DNA from: Bacteroidota bacterium
GTDB lineage: Bacteria; Bacteroidota; Bacteroidia; Bacteroidales; UBA12481
Direction: 5' to 3'
Assembly (NCBI GenBank): GCA_018669475.1
Contig: JABHCC010000032.1
Coordinates: forward strand, 194,058 to 258,057
DNA length: 64,000 nucleotides
The notes under the pieces are model-generated. The model had not been told where the DNA came from and made no database searches. It saw nothing but the letters and a program-made list of their open reading frames with translations. The position numbers and the translations under genes were made by a program. Numbering within the stretch: position 1 is the stretch's first letter; each line of letters opens with the position of its first letter. Positions 25,218 to 35,700 of this stretch are shown piece after piece.

Positions 25218-26852
25218 ATGATAAGTATATCAAGACCACCAAAAGCGCTTAATGAACCTGTAAAATCATATGCCCCGGGAACGGAGGAGCGAAAACTTCT
25301 GCAAAGAACTCTGGATGAACTAAAATCTAAGCATACAGATATTCCAATGATAATTGGAGGTCAAGCTGTAATGACAGGCAATCGAAAAGAAATAAGGGCT
25401 CCTCATGATCATCGTCAGTTGTTGGGAACATATCATGAAGGAGATAAAACTCATGTCAGAAAAGCAATTGAAAACGCCTTAGAAGCTCGCGAAAGATGGG
25501 CTTCAACCAGTTGGGAACAAAGGGCTTCCATTTTCATGAAGGCTGCCTCGCTAATATCAGGTCCCTTCAGATATAAGATTAATGCGGCAACCATGCTGGC
25601 ACAATCTAAGAATGTTCTTCAGGCAGAGATTGATGCAGCATGTGAGTCAGTTGACTTCTTAAACTTTAACGCAGAATATATGGCCAACATTTATTCTGAG
25701 CAACCACAATCCCTTAACAAAACCTGGAATCGTCTTGAACAAAGACCCTTAGAAGGATTCATATTTGCTGTTAGCCCTTTTAACTTCACATCCATTGCGA
25801 TGAATTTGGCTGCTGCTCCTGCAATTATGGGGAATGTCGTTGTTTGGAAGCCTTCACCATCACAGATATATTCTGCAAAAGTCCTTATGGAAATCTATCA
25901 AGCCGCTGGATTACCAGATGGTGTGATTAATATGGTTTTCGCTGATGGCGCTGAAGCAGCCGACGAGGCTCTTGCTCATCCGCTTTTTGCCGGAATCCAT
26001 TTTACCGGAAGCACAGATGTATTCAAATCAATGTGGACCAGAGTGGGGCAAAACATGAATATTTATAAATCATTCCCTCGGTTGGTTGGTGAAACAGGTG
26101 GAAAAGATTACATATTTGCTCATCCCTCCGCCAGAGCTGTTGAAGTAGCAACTGCAATATCTCGTGGTGCCTTTGAATACCAGGGGCAGAAATGTTCAGC
26201 AGCCTCAAGAGCATATATCCCGTCAAATTTATGGCCTGAAATCAAATGCCATTTACTTGACGATCTGAAACAATTCAGTATGGGATCACCAGAAGACTTC
26301 TCTAACTTCATTAATGCAGTAATCCATGAAGGTGCCTATGATAAATTAATCCGCTTCATTGACCAGGCTCATAATGATCCGGAGGTTGAAATAATTGCCG
26401 GAGGACGCTACAGCAAGGATCACGGATACTTTATTGAACCAACAATAATACTGACTAAAGATCCCAAATACACAACAATGCACACCGAATTATTTGGTCC
26501 GGTCATGACTATCTATGTATATAATTCTGAAGATTTTGAGCAAACAATCGATCTCGTTGACCAAACATCTCCATACGGGTTAACGGGGGCAATTTTTGCA
26601 ACTGACCGTTATGCCATTGAATTGGCAAGTAAAAAGCTTATTAATACAGCTGGGAATTTCTATATAAATGATAAACCAACCGGAGCGCTTGTAGGGAATC
26701 AGCCTTTTGGAGGATCACGAGGGTCCGGGACCAATGATAAAGCCGGCTCAATGCTTAATCTATTACGCTGGGTTTCACCCAGAACAATTAAAGAGTGTTT
26801 TCTCCCACCAGTGGATCATAGCTATCCTTTTTTGGCGGAAGAGCAATCCTGA
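25218..26852 (+). CDS. pruA: L-glutamate gamma-semialdehyde (P5C) dehydrogenase
   Basis: Oxidises glutamate semialdehyde to glutamate in proline and arginine breakdown. 544 residues from the ATG at 25218, the normal length of the single-domain enzyme. ALDH motifs: FAVSPFNFTSIAMNLAAAPA, NVVVWKPSP, HFTGSTDVFK, the active-site Glu in LVGETGGKDYIF and the catalytic Cys in FEYQGQKCSAASRAYIP. The C-terminal stretch QPFGGSRGSGTNDKAGS is standard. No proline dehydrogenase gene is adjacent. Product glutamate connects with gdhA at 61.7-63.0 kb. Confidence 0.95.
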   Translation: MISISRPPKALNEPVKSYAPGTEERKLLQRTLDELKSKHTDIPMIIGGQAVMTGNRKEIRAPHDHRQLLGTYHEGDKTHVRKAIENALEARERWASTSWEQRASIFMKAASLISGPFRYKINAATMLAQSKNVLQAEIDAACESVDFLNFNAEYMANIYSEQPQSLNKTWNRLEQRPLEGFIFAVSPFNFTSIAMNLAAAPAIMGNVVVWKPSPSQIYSAKVLMEIYQAAGLPDGVINMVFADGAEAADEALAHPLFAGIHFTGSTDVFKSMWTRVGQNMNIYKSFPRLVGETGGKDYIFAHPSARAVEVATAISRGAFEYQGQKCSAASRAYIPSNLWPEIKCHLLDDLKQFSMGSPEDFSNFINAVIHEGAYDKLIRFIDQAHNDPEVEIIAGGRYSKDHGYFIEPTIILTKDPKYTTMHTELFGPVMTIYVYNSEDFEQTIDLVDQTSPYGLTGAIFATDRYAIELASKKLINTAGNFYINDKPTGALVGNQPFGGSRGSGTNDKAGSMLNLLRWVSPRTIKECFLPPVDHSYPFLAEEQS

Positions 26853-26890
26853 ACTTAGGGTTTTAATTTATTTGACCTTACATTTGGGGC

Positions 26891-28192
26891 ATGGGTAATA
26901 ATGCCAATAATGCATCTGATTCAAAAGAATGGTATCGATTGGATAATGCTGCGAAAATCTTTCCGGCAGTCACTAACAAAACCCGAACCTCTGTCTACAG
27001 AATAACTATCAAACTATCTGAAGCAGTAAAAATAAAAGAGTTGCAGGAAGCACTCGAGCAGACATTAATCCAATTACCTTACTTCAGATCGGAGTTGAAA
27101 AAAGGTTTCTTTTGGTATTGGCTTGAACCGTCAACATCAAATCCCCGGGTTCAATTGGATCAGGGAACTCCCTGTCGGGCATTCAGTCTGGAGCGAAGAA
27201 ATCATTTGCTCATGAGAATTCTGGCGAAAAAAAACCTGATCTCTGCAGAATTTATGCACGTATTAACTGACGGTTCAGGTGGAATGATATTCCTGCTAAG
27301 CTTGCTCAACAACTATGCTAAAAAATGTAAGTGGTCTGTTGATTTTGAAAAACCTTTTCCTGATCTCAGCAATATACCGCCAGAAGACTTGTATGAGGAC
27401 AGCTACAAGAAACATTTCCACCGGAACATTCCTGGGCCGGTAAAAATTTCAAAAGCATATCATTTACCTTTTAAGCACCTTAAACCTCCTCAGTTCTCGG
27501 TGATATATGCAGAATTATCAGCAAAGCAGGTAGTGGATAAAGCAAAAAAACATCAGGTCTCTCTAACAGAATACCTGGGGGCTATATACCTATTCACCAT
27601 ACAGACAATTTATTTTAATCACTTCGACAAGACATCCAAACATAAAAGATCAATTCTTCGGGTTGAAATTCCGATAAACCTCAGGAACTTATTCCCCTCC
27701 AGTACCCTCAGGAATTTTGCCTTGTTTGTAATGCCTGAAATAGATGCCAGATTAGGTGAGTATACTTTTGAAGAAATTATCAGGGTGGTCCATCATTACA
27801 TGCAATTAGAAACAGACAAAAAGCAAATTCAAAGGATCATCAGCCGTAACGTTGGCAGTGAGAAAAATCCAATCATTCGTGGCATTCCATTGGCAATCAA
27901 AATACCTATACTGAAATTGGTTTATCAAAGCTCTGGTCCAAAACTGTACTCAGGTGTTCTAACCAATATGGGAAAAGTTGTACTCCCAAAGGATTATTCA
28001 CCCTATATTAAAGGATTCAGGGTTACAGCCCCACCATCCGATCCCCGACTGAAGGTAAACTCAGGACTGATAAGTTATGGGGAGAAAATGGTTATATCGT
28101 TCGGAAATCAGTCAACATCAAAAGACTTTGAACAGGAATTTATACGTTACCTTAATAGTGAAGGTTTAAGTGTCAAAATACTAAATCATTGA
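26891..28192 (+). CDS. Condensation/alcohol-acetyltransferase-like acyltransferase
   Basis: 433 residues. An HxxxD-type acyltransferase: FMHVLTDGSGG carries the HxxxDG catalytic motif near residue 122. KIFPAVTNKTRTSVYRITIKLSEAVK and SVYAELSAKQVVDKAKKHQVSLTEYLGA follow the fold of the AATase/condensation superfamily. Likely transfers an acyl group from CoA or a carrier protein to an alcohol or lipid; substrate unknown. The next gene, a DUF6320 membrane protein, starts two bases after the stop, and such pairs recur in Bacteroidales and Clostridia, suggesting lipid or envelope modification. Confidence 0.72.
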   Translation: MGNNANNASDSKEWYRLDNAAKIFPAVTNKTRTSVYRITIKLSEAVKIKELQEALEQTLIQLPYFRSELKKGFFWYWLEPSTSNPRVQLDQGTPCRAFSLERRNHLLMRILAKKNLISAEFMHVLTDGSGGMIFLLSLLNNYAKKCKWSVDFEKPFPDLSNIPPEDLYEDSYKKHFHRNIPGPVKISKAYHLPFKHLKPPQFSVIYAELSAKQVVDKAKKHQVSLTEYLGAIYLFTIQTIYFNHFDKTSKHKRSILRVEIPINLRNLFPSSTLRNFALFVMPEIDARLGEYTFEEIIRVVHHYMQLETDKKQIQRIISRNVGSEKNPIIRGIPLAIKIPILKLVYQSSGPKLYSGVLTNMGKVVLPKDYSPYIKGFRVTAPPSDPRLKVNSGLISYGEKMVISFGNQSTSKDFEQEFIRYLNSEGLSVKILNH

Positions 28193-28194
28193 TT

Positions 28195-28896
28195 ATGTCG
28201 ATTTGCAGAAACTGTGGTGTTGAAATAGATGATTCCTTTGCCACATGCCCTCTTTGCTTTAGCTCAGATAAACTGCCGGATAAAAAACAAGAAGTTGTTC
28301 AGGCAAAACAAACAAATCCAGGTTACTCCCCCCTTACCAGAAAAGAAAAAGGACGTTTATTCTGGGAACTTTCATCCTTGTTATTATTTTCTGCTTTCAT
28401 AGTTACACTAATGATTGATCTTATCCATTCAGGAAGATCAACATGGTCAAGATATGTATTGGTGAGCTTAACTGCAGCCTTTCTCTACATCACTATGACT
28501 GTTTTTTCAATAAGACGTTTGTGGCTATTTCTCCCTAGTCTGATGCTTGTGAGTGCCGGACTTCTGCTTTCCATTGACTATTTTGATGGAGGGATTGATT
28601 GGGTTGTTCATGGATTACCAATGGCAGGTTCATTTGTTGTTCTTCTGGGTATTGTTATGGTTTTTGGATACAGGGCAAGAGACAAAGGTTTCAATATTAT
28701 AGCTTTTGCCGCACTTGCTATAGGCATATACTGCATCAGCTTAGAAATATTTATCCGATTGGGTATGAATCTGCCTATCACATTAAGTTGGTCAGTAATT
28801 GTTGCTGCCTCTTTACTCCCCTTCGCTCTGATTCTGCTATTTTTTCATTATCGTTTAAAAAGAGGAACTAGTTTAAGAAAATTCTTCCATCTATAA
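28195..28896 (+). CDS. DUF6320 membrane protein with N-terminal zinc ribbon
   Basis: 233 residues from the ATG at 28195; the TTG upstream at 28189 is less likely. The N-terminus CRNCGVEIDDSFATCPLC is a four-Cys zinc ribbon, followed by a linker and about six membrane helices (ELSSLLLFSAFIVTLMIDLI to LLPFALILLFFHYRL). Matches the DUF6320 family. Downstream partner of the acyltransferase gene; together they look like a two-gene unit in which the membrane protein may anchor or regulate the enzyme. Function unknown. Confidence 0.78.
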   Translation: MSICRNCGVEIDDSFATCPLCFSSDKLPDKKQEVVQAKQTNPGYSPLTRKEKGRLFWELSSLLLFSAFIVTLMIDLIHSGRSTWSRYVLVSLTAAFLYITMTVFSIRRLWLFLPSLMLVSAGLLLSIDYFDGGIDWVVHGLPMAGSFVVLLGIVMVFGYRARDKGFNIIAFAALAIGIYCISLEIFIRLGMNLPITLSWSVIVAASLLPFALILLFFHYRLKRGTSLRKFFHL

Positions 28897-28921
28897 TCAC
28901 TCAATTGATTACCTTTGAGTG

Positions 28922-29230
28922 ATGAGAAAAATAAAATGGTCGGGATTATTGGGAATCATTGGGAACAAGTTCCTATTGACTTTTCTCATATTTGCCGTTT
29001 GGCTTATTATTTTTGACCAGCATAATCTGATCGATCGGTATAAATCACACAGAAACCTAAATCAGTTAAAAAAAGACAGCCTCTACTATCATCACAAAAT
29101 CCTCACTGACAGGCAGAGCATCAAATTACTTGAAACTGATAAAAAAAGCCTTGAGAAATTTGCCCGCGAGCGTTACCTGATGAAAGCTCCTGATGAGGAT
29201 ATTTTTGTAATAATTAAAAAGGACAAATAA
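28922..29230 (+). CDS. FtsB/DivIC-type septum formation initiator protein
   Basis: 102 residues from the ATG at 28922 (a GTG at 28919 is an alternative). One membrane helix at about residues 17-31 (FLLTFLIFAVWLIIF), a periplasmic coiled coil (LNQLKKDSLYYHHKILTDRQSIKLLETDKKSLEKFAR) and ending with the ARERYLMKAPDEDIFVI motif shared by DivIC/FtsB proteins. It scaffolds the divisome between FtsL and FtsQ. Short gap to the DUF6320 gene; possibly the third gene of that unit. Confidence 0.88.
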   Translation: MRKIKWSGLLGIIGNKFLLTFLIFAVWLIIFDQHNLIDRYKSHRNLNQLKKDSLYYHHKILTDRQSIKLLETDKKSLEKFARERYLMKAPDEDIFVIIKKDK

Positions 29231-29254
29231 GGCTTAGCGTTACCAGACACTGCT

Positions 29255-30526
29255 CTAATAAACCTGATAGTTTCCGAGGCTAAGCTCAAACTCACGAAGA
29301 GCTTCAAGAATACCTTCTTTGTTTTCAATGCTGATATCAACACCCAGCTCATGGAGCAATAGGGATGCTGATTCTGAGACGGCTTGGGAACCAAAAGCTT
29401 TTTGATGCTCATTCAAAAACCTGACCATCTGAAATCCATCTATTTCCCGCCATAACCATTTTACAAATGAAAGCTGATTTCCAGACCTTGAACTTGCCAG
29501 GATAATCTTATTATGCCAGTCCAAAAGCCGAAACATATCTGATAATTCTTGATTATCTGAAAACTCACTTTCATATCCTTCAAAAGGATATGGTAATTCA
29601 TCTAGGCTGAATATGAAGCGTTTCAAGTCTGCAAATGCCTTCCATGAATACTTTTCATAGTTGTCTGACTCACAATTTGAAAACTCATTAACAAAAGGAC
29701 CTGTTCCGAAAATTACTCTGTCAGAAGGTCGGGAAGAGGGGTAAACTTTAATTTTATTTGCCTCATAGAAATCCCCAAGCTGGATACATTTATGCAGAAA
29801 ATAAAAATCTTCACCTGATTGCTGCACTCCCATTCCTCCAGCTTTAACATAAGCAAGGGCCCTCACGCCGAATGCTGAACCCAGTGAATGGATACTTTGC
29901 GGAAATCCACTCCGAAATAATCCAATTTTCACCAACCTCAGGTAAATCTCATATTCAATAATTGCCTGTTTCTCAGAAACAGACTGATCAGCATGATCAA
30001 TCGGGTGCTCAAAATAACAGGTATATGTATTCAGCCTGGAATATTGTTGAATCAGTAGTTTTAAGTTAAGAAAGTAATCACTCGCAACGGTGGTATCAGC
30101 ATCCATTGAAATGACTATACCATCAGGCCGGTTCAATTTGTTAAACCTCCGGATGGATTCGTCCATTCCAATTTTACGCGCAAGCCCTGGCCCAGCCTTC
30201 TTTTTCAGAAAATCAGGTGGCTCAATAAGGTGTACTGTCCATCTTGTCTTTTCTGCTAACTTTTGAAAAGATAATTCAGCACTCCTGATGGCATTGTTTG
30301 ATGCAAATATCTTGTCATCCGATCCTTCTGGCTTGTTCAGAACTATAATAATCTCACCAGTCAGCTGACAGTCATCCGACAGGATAATTGAAAGTATTGT
30401 CTTATGAATATCCGGTTCATTATAAACTGGGATGACCACTATAAAAGCAAGATCCGGATCAGGGGGCGGTAATATCCCAACTGATCCGGATGCATATCGT
30501 TTCAAATATGTTTCAGCAAAACTCAC
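29255..30526 (-). CDS. Family 2 glycosyltransferase
   Basis: 423 residues. GT-A fold start FIVVIPVYNEPDIHKTILSI and the nucleotide-sugar/metal site VISMDADTTVASDYF; later GEDFYFLHKCIQLGDF has the ED motif typical of GT2. Residues after about 300 form a helical C-terminal extension without membrane helices. Acceptor and sugar unknown; a cell-wall or exopolysaccharide role is possible. Its start overlaps the OmpH-like gene by 4 bp. Confidence 0.86.
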   Translation of the reverse strand: MSFAETYLKRYASGSVGILPPPDPDLAFIVVIPVYNEPDIHKTILSIILSDDCQLTGEIIIVLNKPEGSDDKIFASNNAIRSAELSFQKLAEKTRWTVHLIEPPDFLKKKAGPGLARKIGMDESIRRFNKLNRPDGIVISMDADTTVASDYFLNLKLLIQQYSRLNTYTCYFEHPIDHADQSVSEKQAIIEYEIYLRLVKIGLFRSGFPQSIHSLGSAFGVRALAYVKAGGMGVQQSGEDFYFLHKCIQLGDFYEANKIKVYPSSRPSDRVIFGTGPFVNEFSNCESDNYEKYSWKAFADLKRFIFSLDELPYPFEGYESEFSDNQELSDMFRLLDWHNKIILASSRSGNQLSFVKWLWREIDGFQMVRFLNEHQKAFGSQAVSESASLLLHELGVDISIENKEGILEALREFELSLGNYQVY

Positions 30527-31134
30527 TTACTGGCAACATAGGCAGCATTTAATCCGTCTAAAACCTGGAGTGTTACATTCATATAATCATCAGCATAGAG
30601 CAGAGCACCACCTGATGTCTGGCTTAAAATCAGATTATAACCATGAGTTTCATTATACTTATTTACATAGTCGATCACAGTAGTATAAACTTGTTGATTC
30701 ATATCCTGCTCATCCCGCAATAGTCGATTCTGCATATCATTCTGCAAGTTTATGAAAACCTGTTGCTCCTCGGTCAGAAGCTTTTCTTTCTCCTCGGCAT
30801 CCCATGAGGTAATCAATCTTTTCTGAATCTGGTACTGAAAATCAGCAATTTTCTTTTCAAGTTTTTCACCCTTGCTCGACAATTCTTTTTCGAGATTCTC
30901 CTTGCTGCTTAGTAATTTCTCTGATAGCTCCTGGGCCAATTTATAGTTTGCTAACAATGAATCGATATACACATAGGCTACCTTAAAATTACCGCTTTGT
31001 TCAATTCCTGTTTCTGTGTCGGCCACAGAATCAAGTTCTTGTGAATCGGAATCTGAATCACTGAAATATAGGACGAATAAGACAATAATTGCAATTGCCA
31101 TTAGTGCATTGATTAAATAGGAGGCATTCTTCAT
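30523..31134 (-). CDS. OmpH/Skp-like periplasmic chaperone, membrane-anchored
   Basis: 203 residues. N-terminal hydrophobic segment (INALMAIAIIVLFVLYF) without a clear cleavage site, then an acidic Ser/Asp linker and the OmpH core: FKVAYVYIDSLLANYKLAQELSEKLLSSKENLEKELSSKGEKLEKKIADFQYQIQK coiled coil, ending VIDYVNKYNETHGYNLILSQ and GALLYADDYMNVT. This is the Skp fold that holds unfolded outer membrane proteins; here it is probably anchored to the inner membrane. Overlaps the glycosyltransferase gene by 4 bp. Confidence 0.9.
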   Translation of the reverse strand: MKNASYLINALMAIAIIVLFVLYFSDSDSDSQELDSVADTETGIEQSGNFKVAYVYIDSLLANYKLAQELSEKLLSSKENLEKELSSKGEKLEKKIADFQYQIQKRLITSWDAEEKEKLLTEEQQVFINLQNDMQNRLLRDEQDMNQQVYTTVIDYVNKYNETHGYNLILSQTSGGALLYADDYMNVTLQVLDGLNAAYVASK

Positions 31135-31217
31135 AACTTACTAATTATCTGTTTTTTATGTCAAAAATGTATTAGAGGCACAAATGTAAGAAAAAAAATC
31201 TAACCTAGCTTAATTCA

Positions 31218-32591
31218 TCAGTCGACCTCCATCCATTTCGGAAGGTCCCGGGATGGAGGTTTTCTACCATACAAGGAATTATCCAGGTATAAAGCCAGTC
31301 GGCTGAAGATTGGGGATGTTTTTATAAAGAACCTCACTATATTATGGAACAAATTGTTGGGATGAGAAAAAGGACAAACCGCAATGCAGCGACCACAATC
31401 TGTTCCAATTTTACACCAATAATTAAAACACTTTTCCTGATTTACAGTCCATTGCATTTCTCCTCCAACGCTTTCATTATGAGCGAATGACAGAGCCTGT
31501 GACGGACAGGTATCTGCACATTTTTTACAAATTCTACAGAACCGTATCATGGAATGGTCAGGTTTGATTTTCTTAAGGGGCAATGGGGCTGAAGTTGTAA
31601 CCACCCCAATCCTGACTCTTGGGCCCAGTTTTGGTGTCATCAATAAGCTCATTCTTCCAAGCTCTCCCAGTCCTGCATCACGTGCAATTTGGGGGCATCT
31701 TACCTGATACTTCCCATCAATATGAGCTGTAGCCGGAAAACCGTTTTTGCGCAGAAAGGCCGCAATCTGCACTGCAACCATTCCAGCTTTCAGGTATTGG
31801 TAGGATGATTCCTGAATAATCGGAGCTCTTGGTGATGCAGCCACCCTGTCAGCATCCATTTCCACCGTAAATACTATAGCATGACTATGATTATTTTCAA
31901 CAATTTCATTGTAGTTATGCCTTCTGCCACCAACAGTATACAGGTGCTCAGGCTTGAGCAAGGTAACAGCAATAGAATGACAATCCATCTCCAGTGCCCA
32001 GCTATTAATGAACCTCCACATATTTTGAGGATCGGTTTTTGATTCCATGTTCTCTACCGGCCCGTCAGTCTTTGATTGAAGAGCTTCAACCGTAAAAAAA
32101 CTAGCTTCAGCAGCTGAAAAGAGGAGAGGATGATAAAACAGGCTGTTTTTATCCAGCAGACCCGGAGAAGACCTGAATTCATTATCCGTTTTTACATGTT
32201 CCGGATGATTCTGGTAGTATTCCTTAAAGCGATCTGATCCGGGCTCAAGTTCAGATCTTGAAAACATTATTGTTCTCTCATCAACTCTTGGCGGCACTTC
32301 CGTTAGAGTGCTGCCAGTTTTAACTGGCCAGGGTGCCAGAATCAGGATCAATAAGCTTAAAAGGCCAAGAACATATAAAATGAAAATCCAGTCACCGGTC
32401 CAATCCGGCAGGAATATGAAAAGAAGAGCATGAAAAAAACCCAACACAAGGAAAGTGAGGACAAGACGTTTAACAGCCCTGAACTCTTTCTCAATCCAGG
32501 ATTGTATGATTGCGTATATCGTAAAAATCAGTATTCCCGAAAGAAGAAGCCAGGCTAGTAAAGCCCATAAAGTATCAAACCATTGGATCAT
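31218..32591 (-). CDS. Membrane-anchored reductive-dehalogenase-like iron-sulfur protein
   Basis: 457 residues. Three membrane helices in the first 90 residues (LLAWLLLSGILIFTIYAII, LVLTFLVLGFFHALLFIFL, WIFILYVLGLLSLLILILAPW). The soluble domain continues with ARDAGLGELGRMSLLMTPKLGPRVRIGVVTT, the corrinoid-pocket signature shared by RdhA and QueG proteins. Two ferredoxin clusters follow: CRICKKCADTCP and CFNYWCKIGTDCGRCIAVCP. There is no TAT signal, and no RdhB anchor gene is adjacent; the fused helices appear to replace it. Its substrate is unknown: it could be a true dehalogenase, or another cobalamin reductase related to the nearby corrinoid genes. Single gene, divergent from the 1078-residue dehydrogenase. 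Confidence 0.82.
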   Translation of the reverse strand: MIQWFDTLWALLAWLLLSGILIFTIYAIIQSWIEKEFRAVKRLVLTFLVLGFFHALLFIFLPDWTGDWIFILYVLGLLSLLILILAPWPVKTGSTLTEVPPRVDERTIMFSRSELEPGSDRFKEYYQNHPEHVKTDNEFRSSPGLLDKNSLFYHPLLFSAAEASFFTVEALQSKTDGPVENMESKTDPQNMWRFINSWALEMDCHSIAVTLLKPEHLYTVGGRRHNYNEIVENNHSHAIVFTVEMDADRVAASPRAPIIQESSYQYLKAGMVAVQIAAFLRKNGFPATAHIDGKYQVRCPQIARDAGLGELGRMSLLMTPKLGPRVRIGVVTTSAPLPLKKIKPDHSMIRFCRICKKCADTCPSQALSFAHNESVGGEMQWTVNQEKCFNYWCKIGTDCGRCIAVCPFSHPNNLFHNIVRFFIKTSPIFSRLALYLDNSLYGRKPPSRDLPKWMEVD

Positions 32592-32740
32592 ATGACGAAA
32601 ATAGCAATTATACCTTAATCAAGTACTATTTCAGAGTCATGCTATAAATCAGCAGGCAACCTGATAAAGGTCATTTAATTGATTCCATTCCAATTCTATT
32701 TTTATCCTAATAATAGCCAAGCTATAAAAGGATATCACAG

Positions 32741-35700
32741 ATGTATAAAATCACCGAGCACCCAATTCTGCAAACACCAGATAGTCAGACAGTAAAGTTT
32801 ACATTTGATGGTCAAACTATCAAAGGTCAATTGGGACAAACCATTGCTGCAGCATTGCATCAGGCTGGACACCCTGTGCATAGTCACAGTCTTCAGGGGA
32901 GAAACCGTAGTCTGGAATGTGGAATTGGCAAATGTGGTGCATGTGAAATGTTGGTTGATGGTGAGGTGAAGAGAATATGTATTGCTCGAGTTGATGGAAT
33001 CAATACGGTAAATGAAATCCCCAAAGATTATCGTCCCACAAGCAGTGATTATAAGAAGGAAGAACCGAATAAAGTATATCGCACCTCAGTAGTAATTATT
33101 GGAGCTGGTCCGGCTGGATTAGCTACAAGAGAGATTCTCAATGAACACGGCATTGACAATCTTGTTATTGATAATAATGACAAAATCGGGGGACAATTCC
33201 TCATGCAAACCCACCAGTTCTTTTTCTTTGAGAAGGAGAAGAAATTTGGAGGCATGCGAGGCTTTGATATCGCCGAGACACTTGCAGGGGAAGACAGGGA
33301 GGGGATATTTCTGAATTCCACTGTCTGGGACATCCTTGATGGTGGACGTGTTGCTGTCAAGAATATACTCACCCAAGAAATTTATTACATTGACACTGAA
33401 CATCTTGTAGTTGCAACAGGGGCAGTACCATTTATGCCTGCATTCGAGAACGATGATGTTCCGGGTGTGTACACAGCTGCTGTGGTGCAAAAGATGATGA
33501 ACAGTGAATTTACTCTTCTCGGCAAGAAAGTACTGACTATTGGGGCAGGCAACATTGGTTATCTTACTAGTTATCAGCTAATGCAAGCCGGGGCAGAAGT
33601 CACAGCTATTGTAGAGGCTATGCCACATGAAGGAGGTTTTCCCGTACAGGCCAACCGTGTCAGAAGGCTGGGAATCCCTATAATACTTAACCATCTCTTA
33701 ATCAAGGCCATACCAAACGAAGACCGAAGCGGGATAATCGGTGCGGTGGTAGCAGAATGCAAGGATTTCAAAGCAATTCCAGGAACAGAGAAAATTATTA
33801 CCGGCATAGATGCGATTAATATTTGTACAGGTTTAGTACCTGATGATCAGCTCCTGATAAAAGGAAAGGAAATATTTGGCAGAAAAGTTTACGGGGCTGG
33901 TGATGCCATAAGAATTGGTGAAGGCACCAGTGCTGTTTTGAGGGGAAAACAGGTGGCCTACGAAGTTATGGAGGAGATGGATGTTCGTTTTGAGCATAAT
34001 GAATACCTCCGGATTTCAAAAGAATATATTGATTCTCAGCAGCATCCGATAAGAGTATTAGAGAACCCTGTGGTACCCGATAAGGAGAGAAGCAAACAAA
34101 AAGGTTTTGTATTAATAGATTGCCTCCATGGTTTTGCCTGCAATCCTTGTGAGTTTGCCTGTCCACATGGGGCAATAACAAAAACATCAACCAGCACTGT
34201 CCCTGATATCAATTTCTCAAAATGCATTGGCTGCATGGACTGTGTTTATCAATGTCCGGGGCTGGCAATCTTCGGATATAATTTAAAAAAAGACTGGCTA
34301 TTTTTACCCATAGAATATTCCACTCAGGCAAATCAGGAGGTATACCTGGTTGATAATAATGGGCAAATTCTTGGGGATGGGATTATTGAAAAGATCCTCA
34401 AAAAACCAAATAAGACTGATATAGCCAGAGTTAAAAGTTTAACAATTCATGGTGAAGCCCTGACTGATGTACGTGGTTTTATTGTTAAGGATAATTACCC
34501 AGACAAGCTCGCTTTACAACAATCCGAATCCATATCTGACAGTCCAACATATATTTGTCATTGTGACGATATAAGTATGGATGAGATACTTGAAACGATT
34601 GGAGACAGAAAGTTTATCTCTGTCGACGAGATAAAACATACCACAAGACTCGGAATGGGTGCCTGTCGTGGTAAAAGGTGTATCAAGCGCTTAAAAACTG
34701 CCCTTGCCGGCTCTGAAATTTCAATTGTTGGTGATGCAACTCCAAGAGGCCCCTTATCAAACCAAATCGGTATGGGGGAATTGTACCCACGGAATATATC
34801 AGAAGATATTACAATAGTTTCAAATAAGGGTAAAACCAGGATTATCAAAACTGATGCGCTTATTGCAGGTGGTGGAATTGGGGGGAGCGCATTGTTCAGA
34901 TATCTGGCTGAAGCAGGTAAGAAACCGACCTTGATAAATTATGGTCGAGGTGCTTCCTGGAGAAATATTGCGGGTGGCCGACCAAATTTCAGCATGCCGG
35001 AATTGTCAGATATTGCCAGGCAGAATCTGGAGATATTCAAAGAACTTCAAGAAATTAGAAATATTGATTATCTGCCAATTGATTATATAACATTTGCACA
35101 TGACGAGAATATGTATAAGGCTCTGGAGAAGTCCATGGCATGGTCAGATGCAGAAATGATTAACCCAGCTGAATTCAAATCACGAGTCTCTGAATTTATT
35201 AATCCTGATTTACGGAAATCCTATCTCTCAGCCCTTGTAACACATGAATGCTGGCAGGCAACTCCTGGCAGGGTTGTTGACCTGATTCGTTTACTGGGTA
35301 TTGAAAAAGGCGGAGAGGTAATGGAAGATTGCAAGTTGATCGATGTTAAGAAAACAGGCAATATTTATATTGCTCTGGTTCAAAATCATGAAAAAGAATA
35401 CATAGAATACCAAACACCTGTTTTTATTAATGCTTTAGGACCTGAAGGGGATCAATTTGCACACAAACTTGGGATTGAGACAGGTATATTTCCTGTCAAG
35501 CATCAGGCATTCATTACCCGACGCTTACCTATGATGGGAATTAATGGGATTCCTTTACCAATGATGATTGATCGTAAAAACCATAAAGGATTCTCAGCAG
35601 TTTATGGTCAGCAACTTGCTGAAACAGGACAAATAATTGGATGTGCCTCACCAGCAACGGATGCGAAGGAAAGCTCTAAAAATCTCAAAATCAATTCTCA

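Noticed and set aside
28910-28917. TACCTTTG box before the DivIC-like gene
   Set aside because: Matches TAnnTTTG but would place transcription start at the start codon, and no -33 element is present; it is probably chance.
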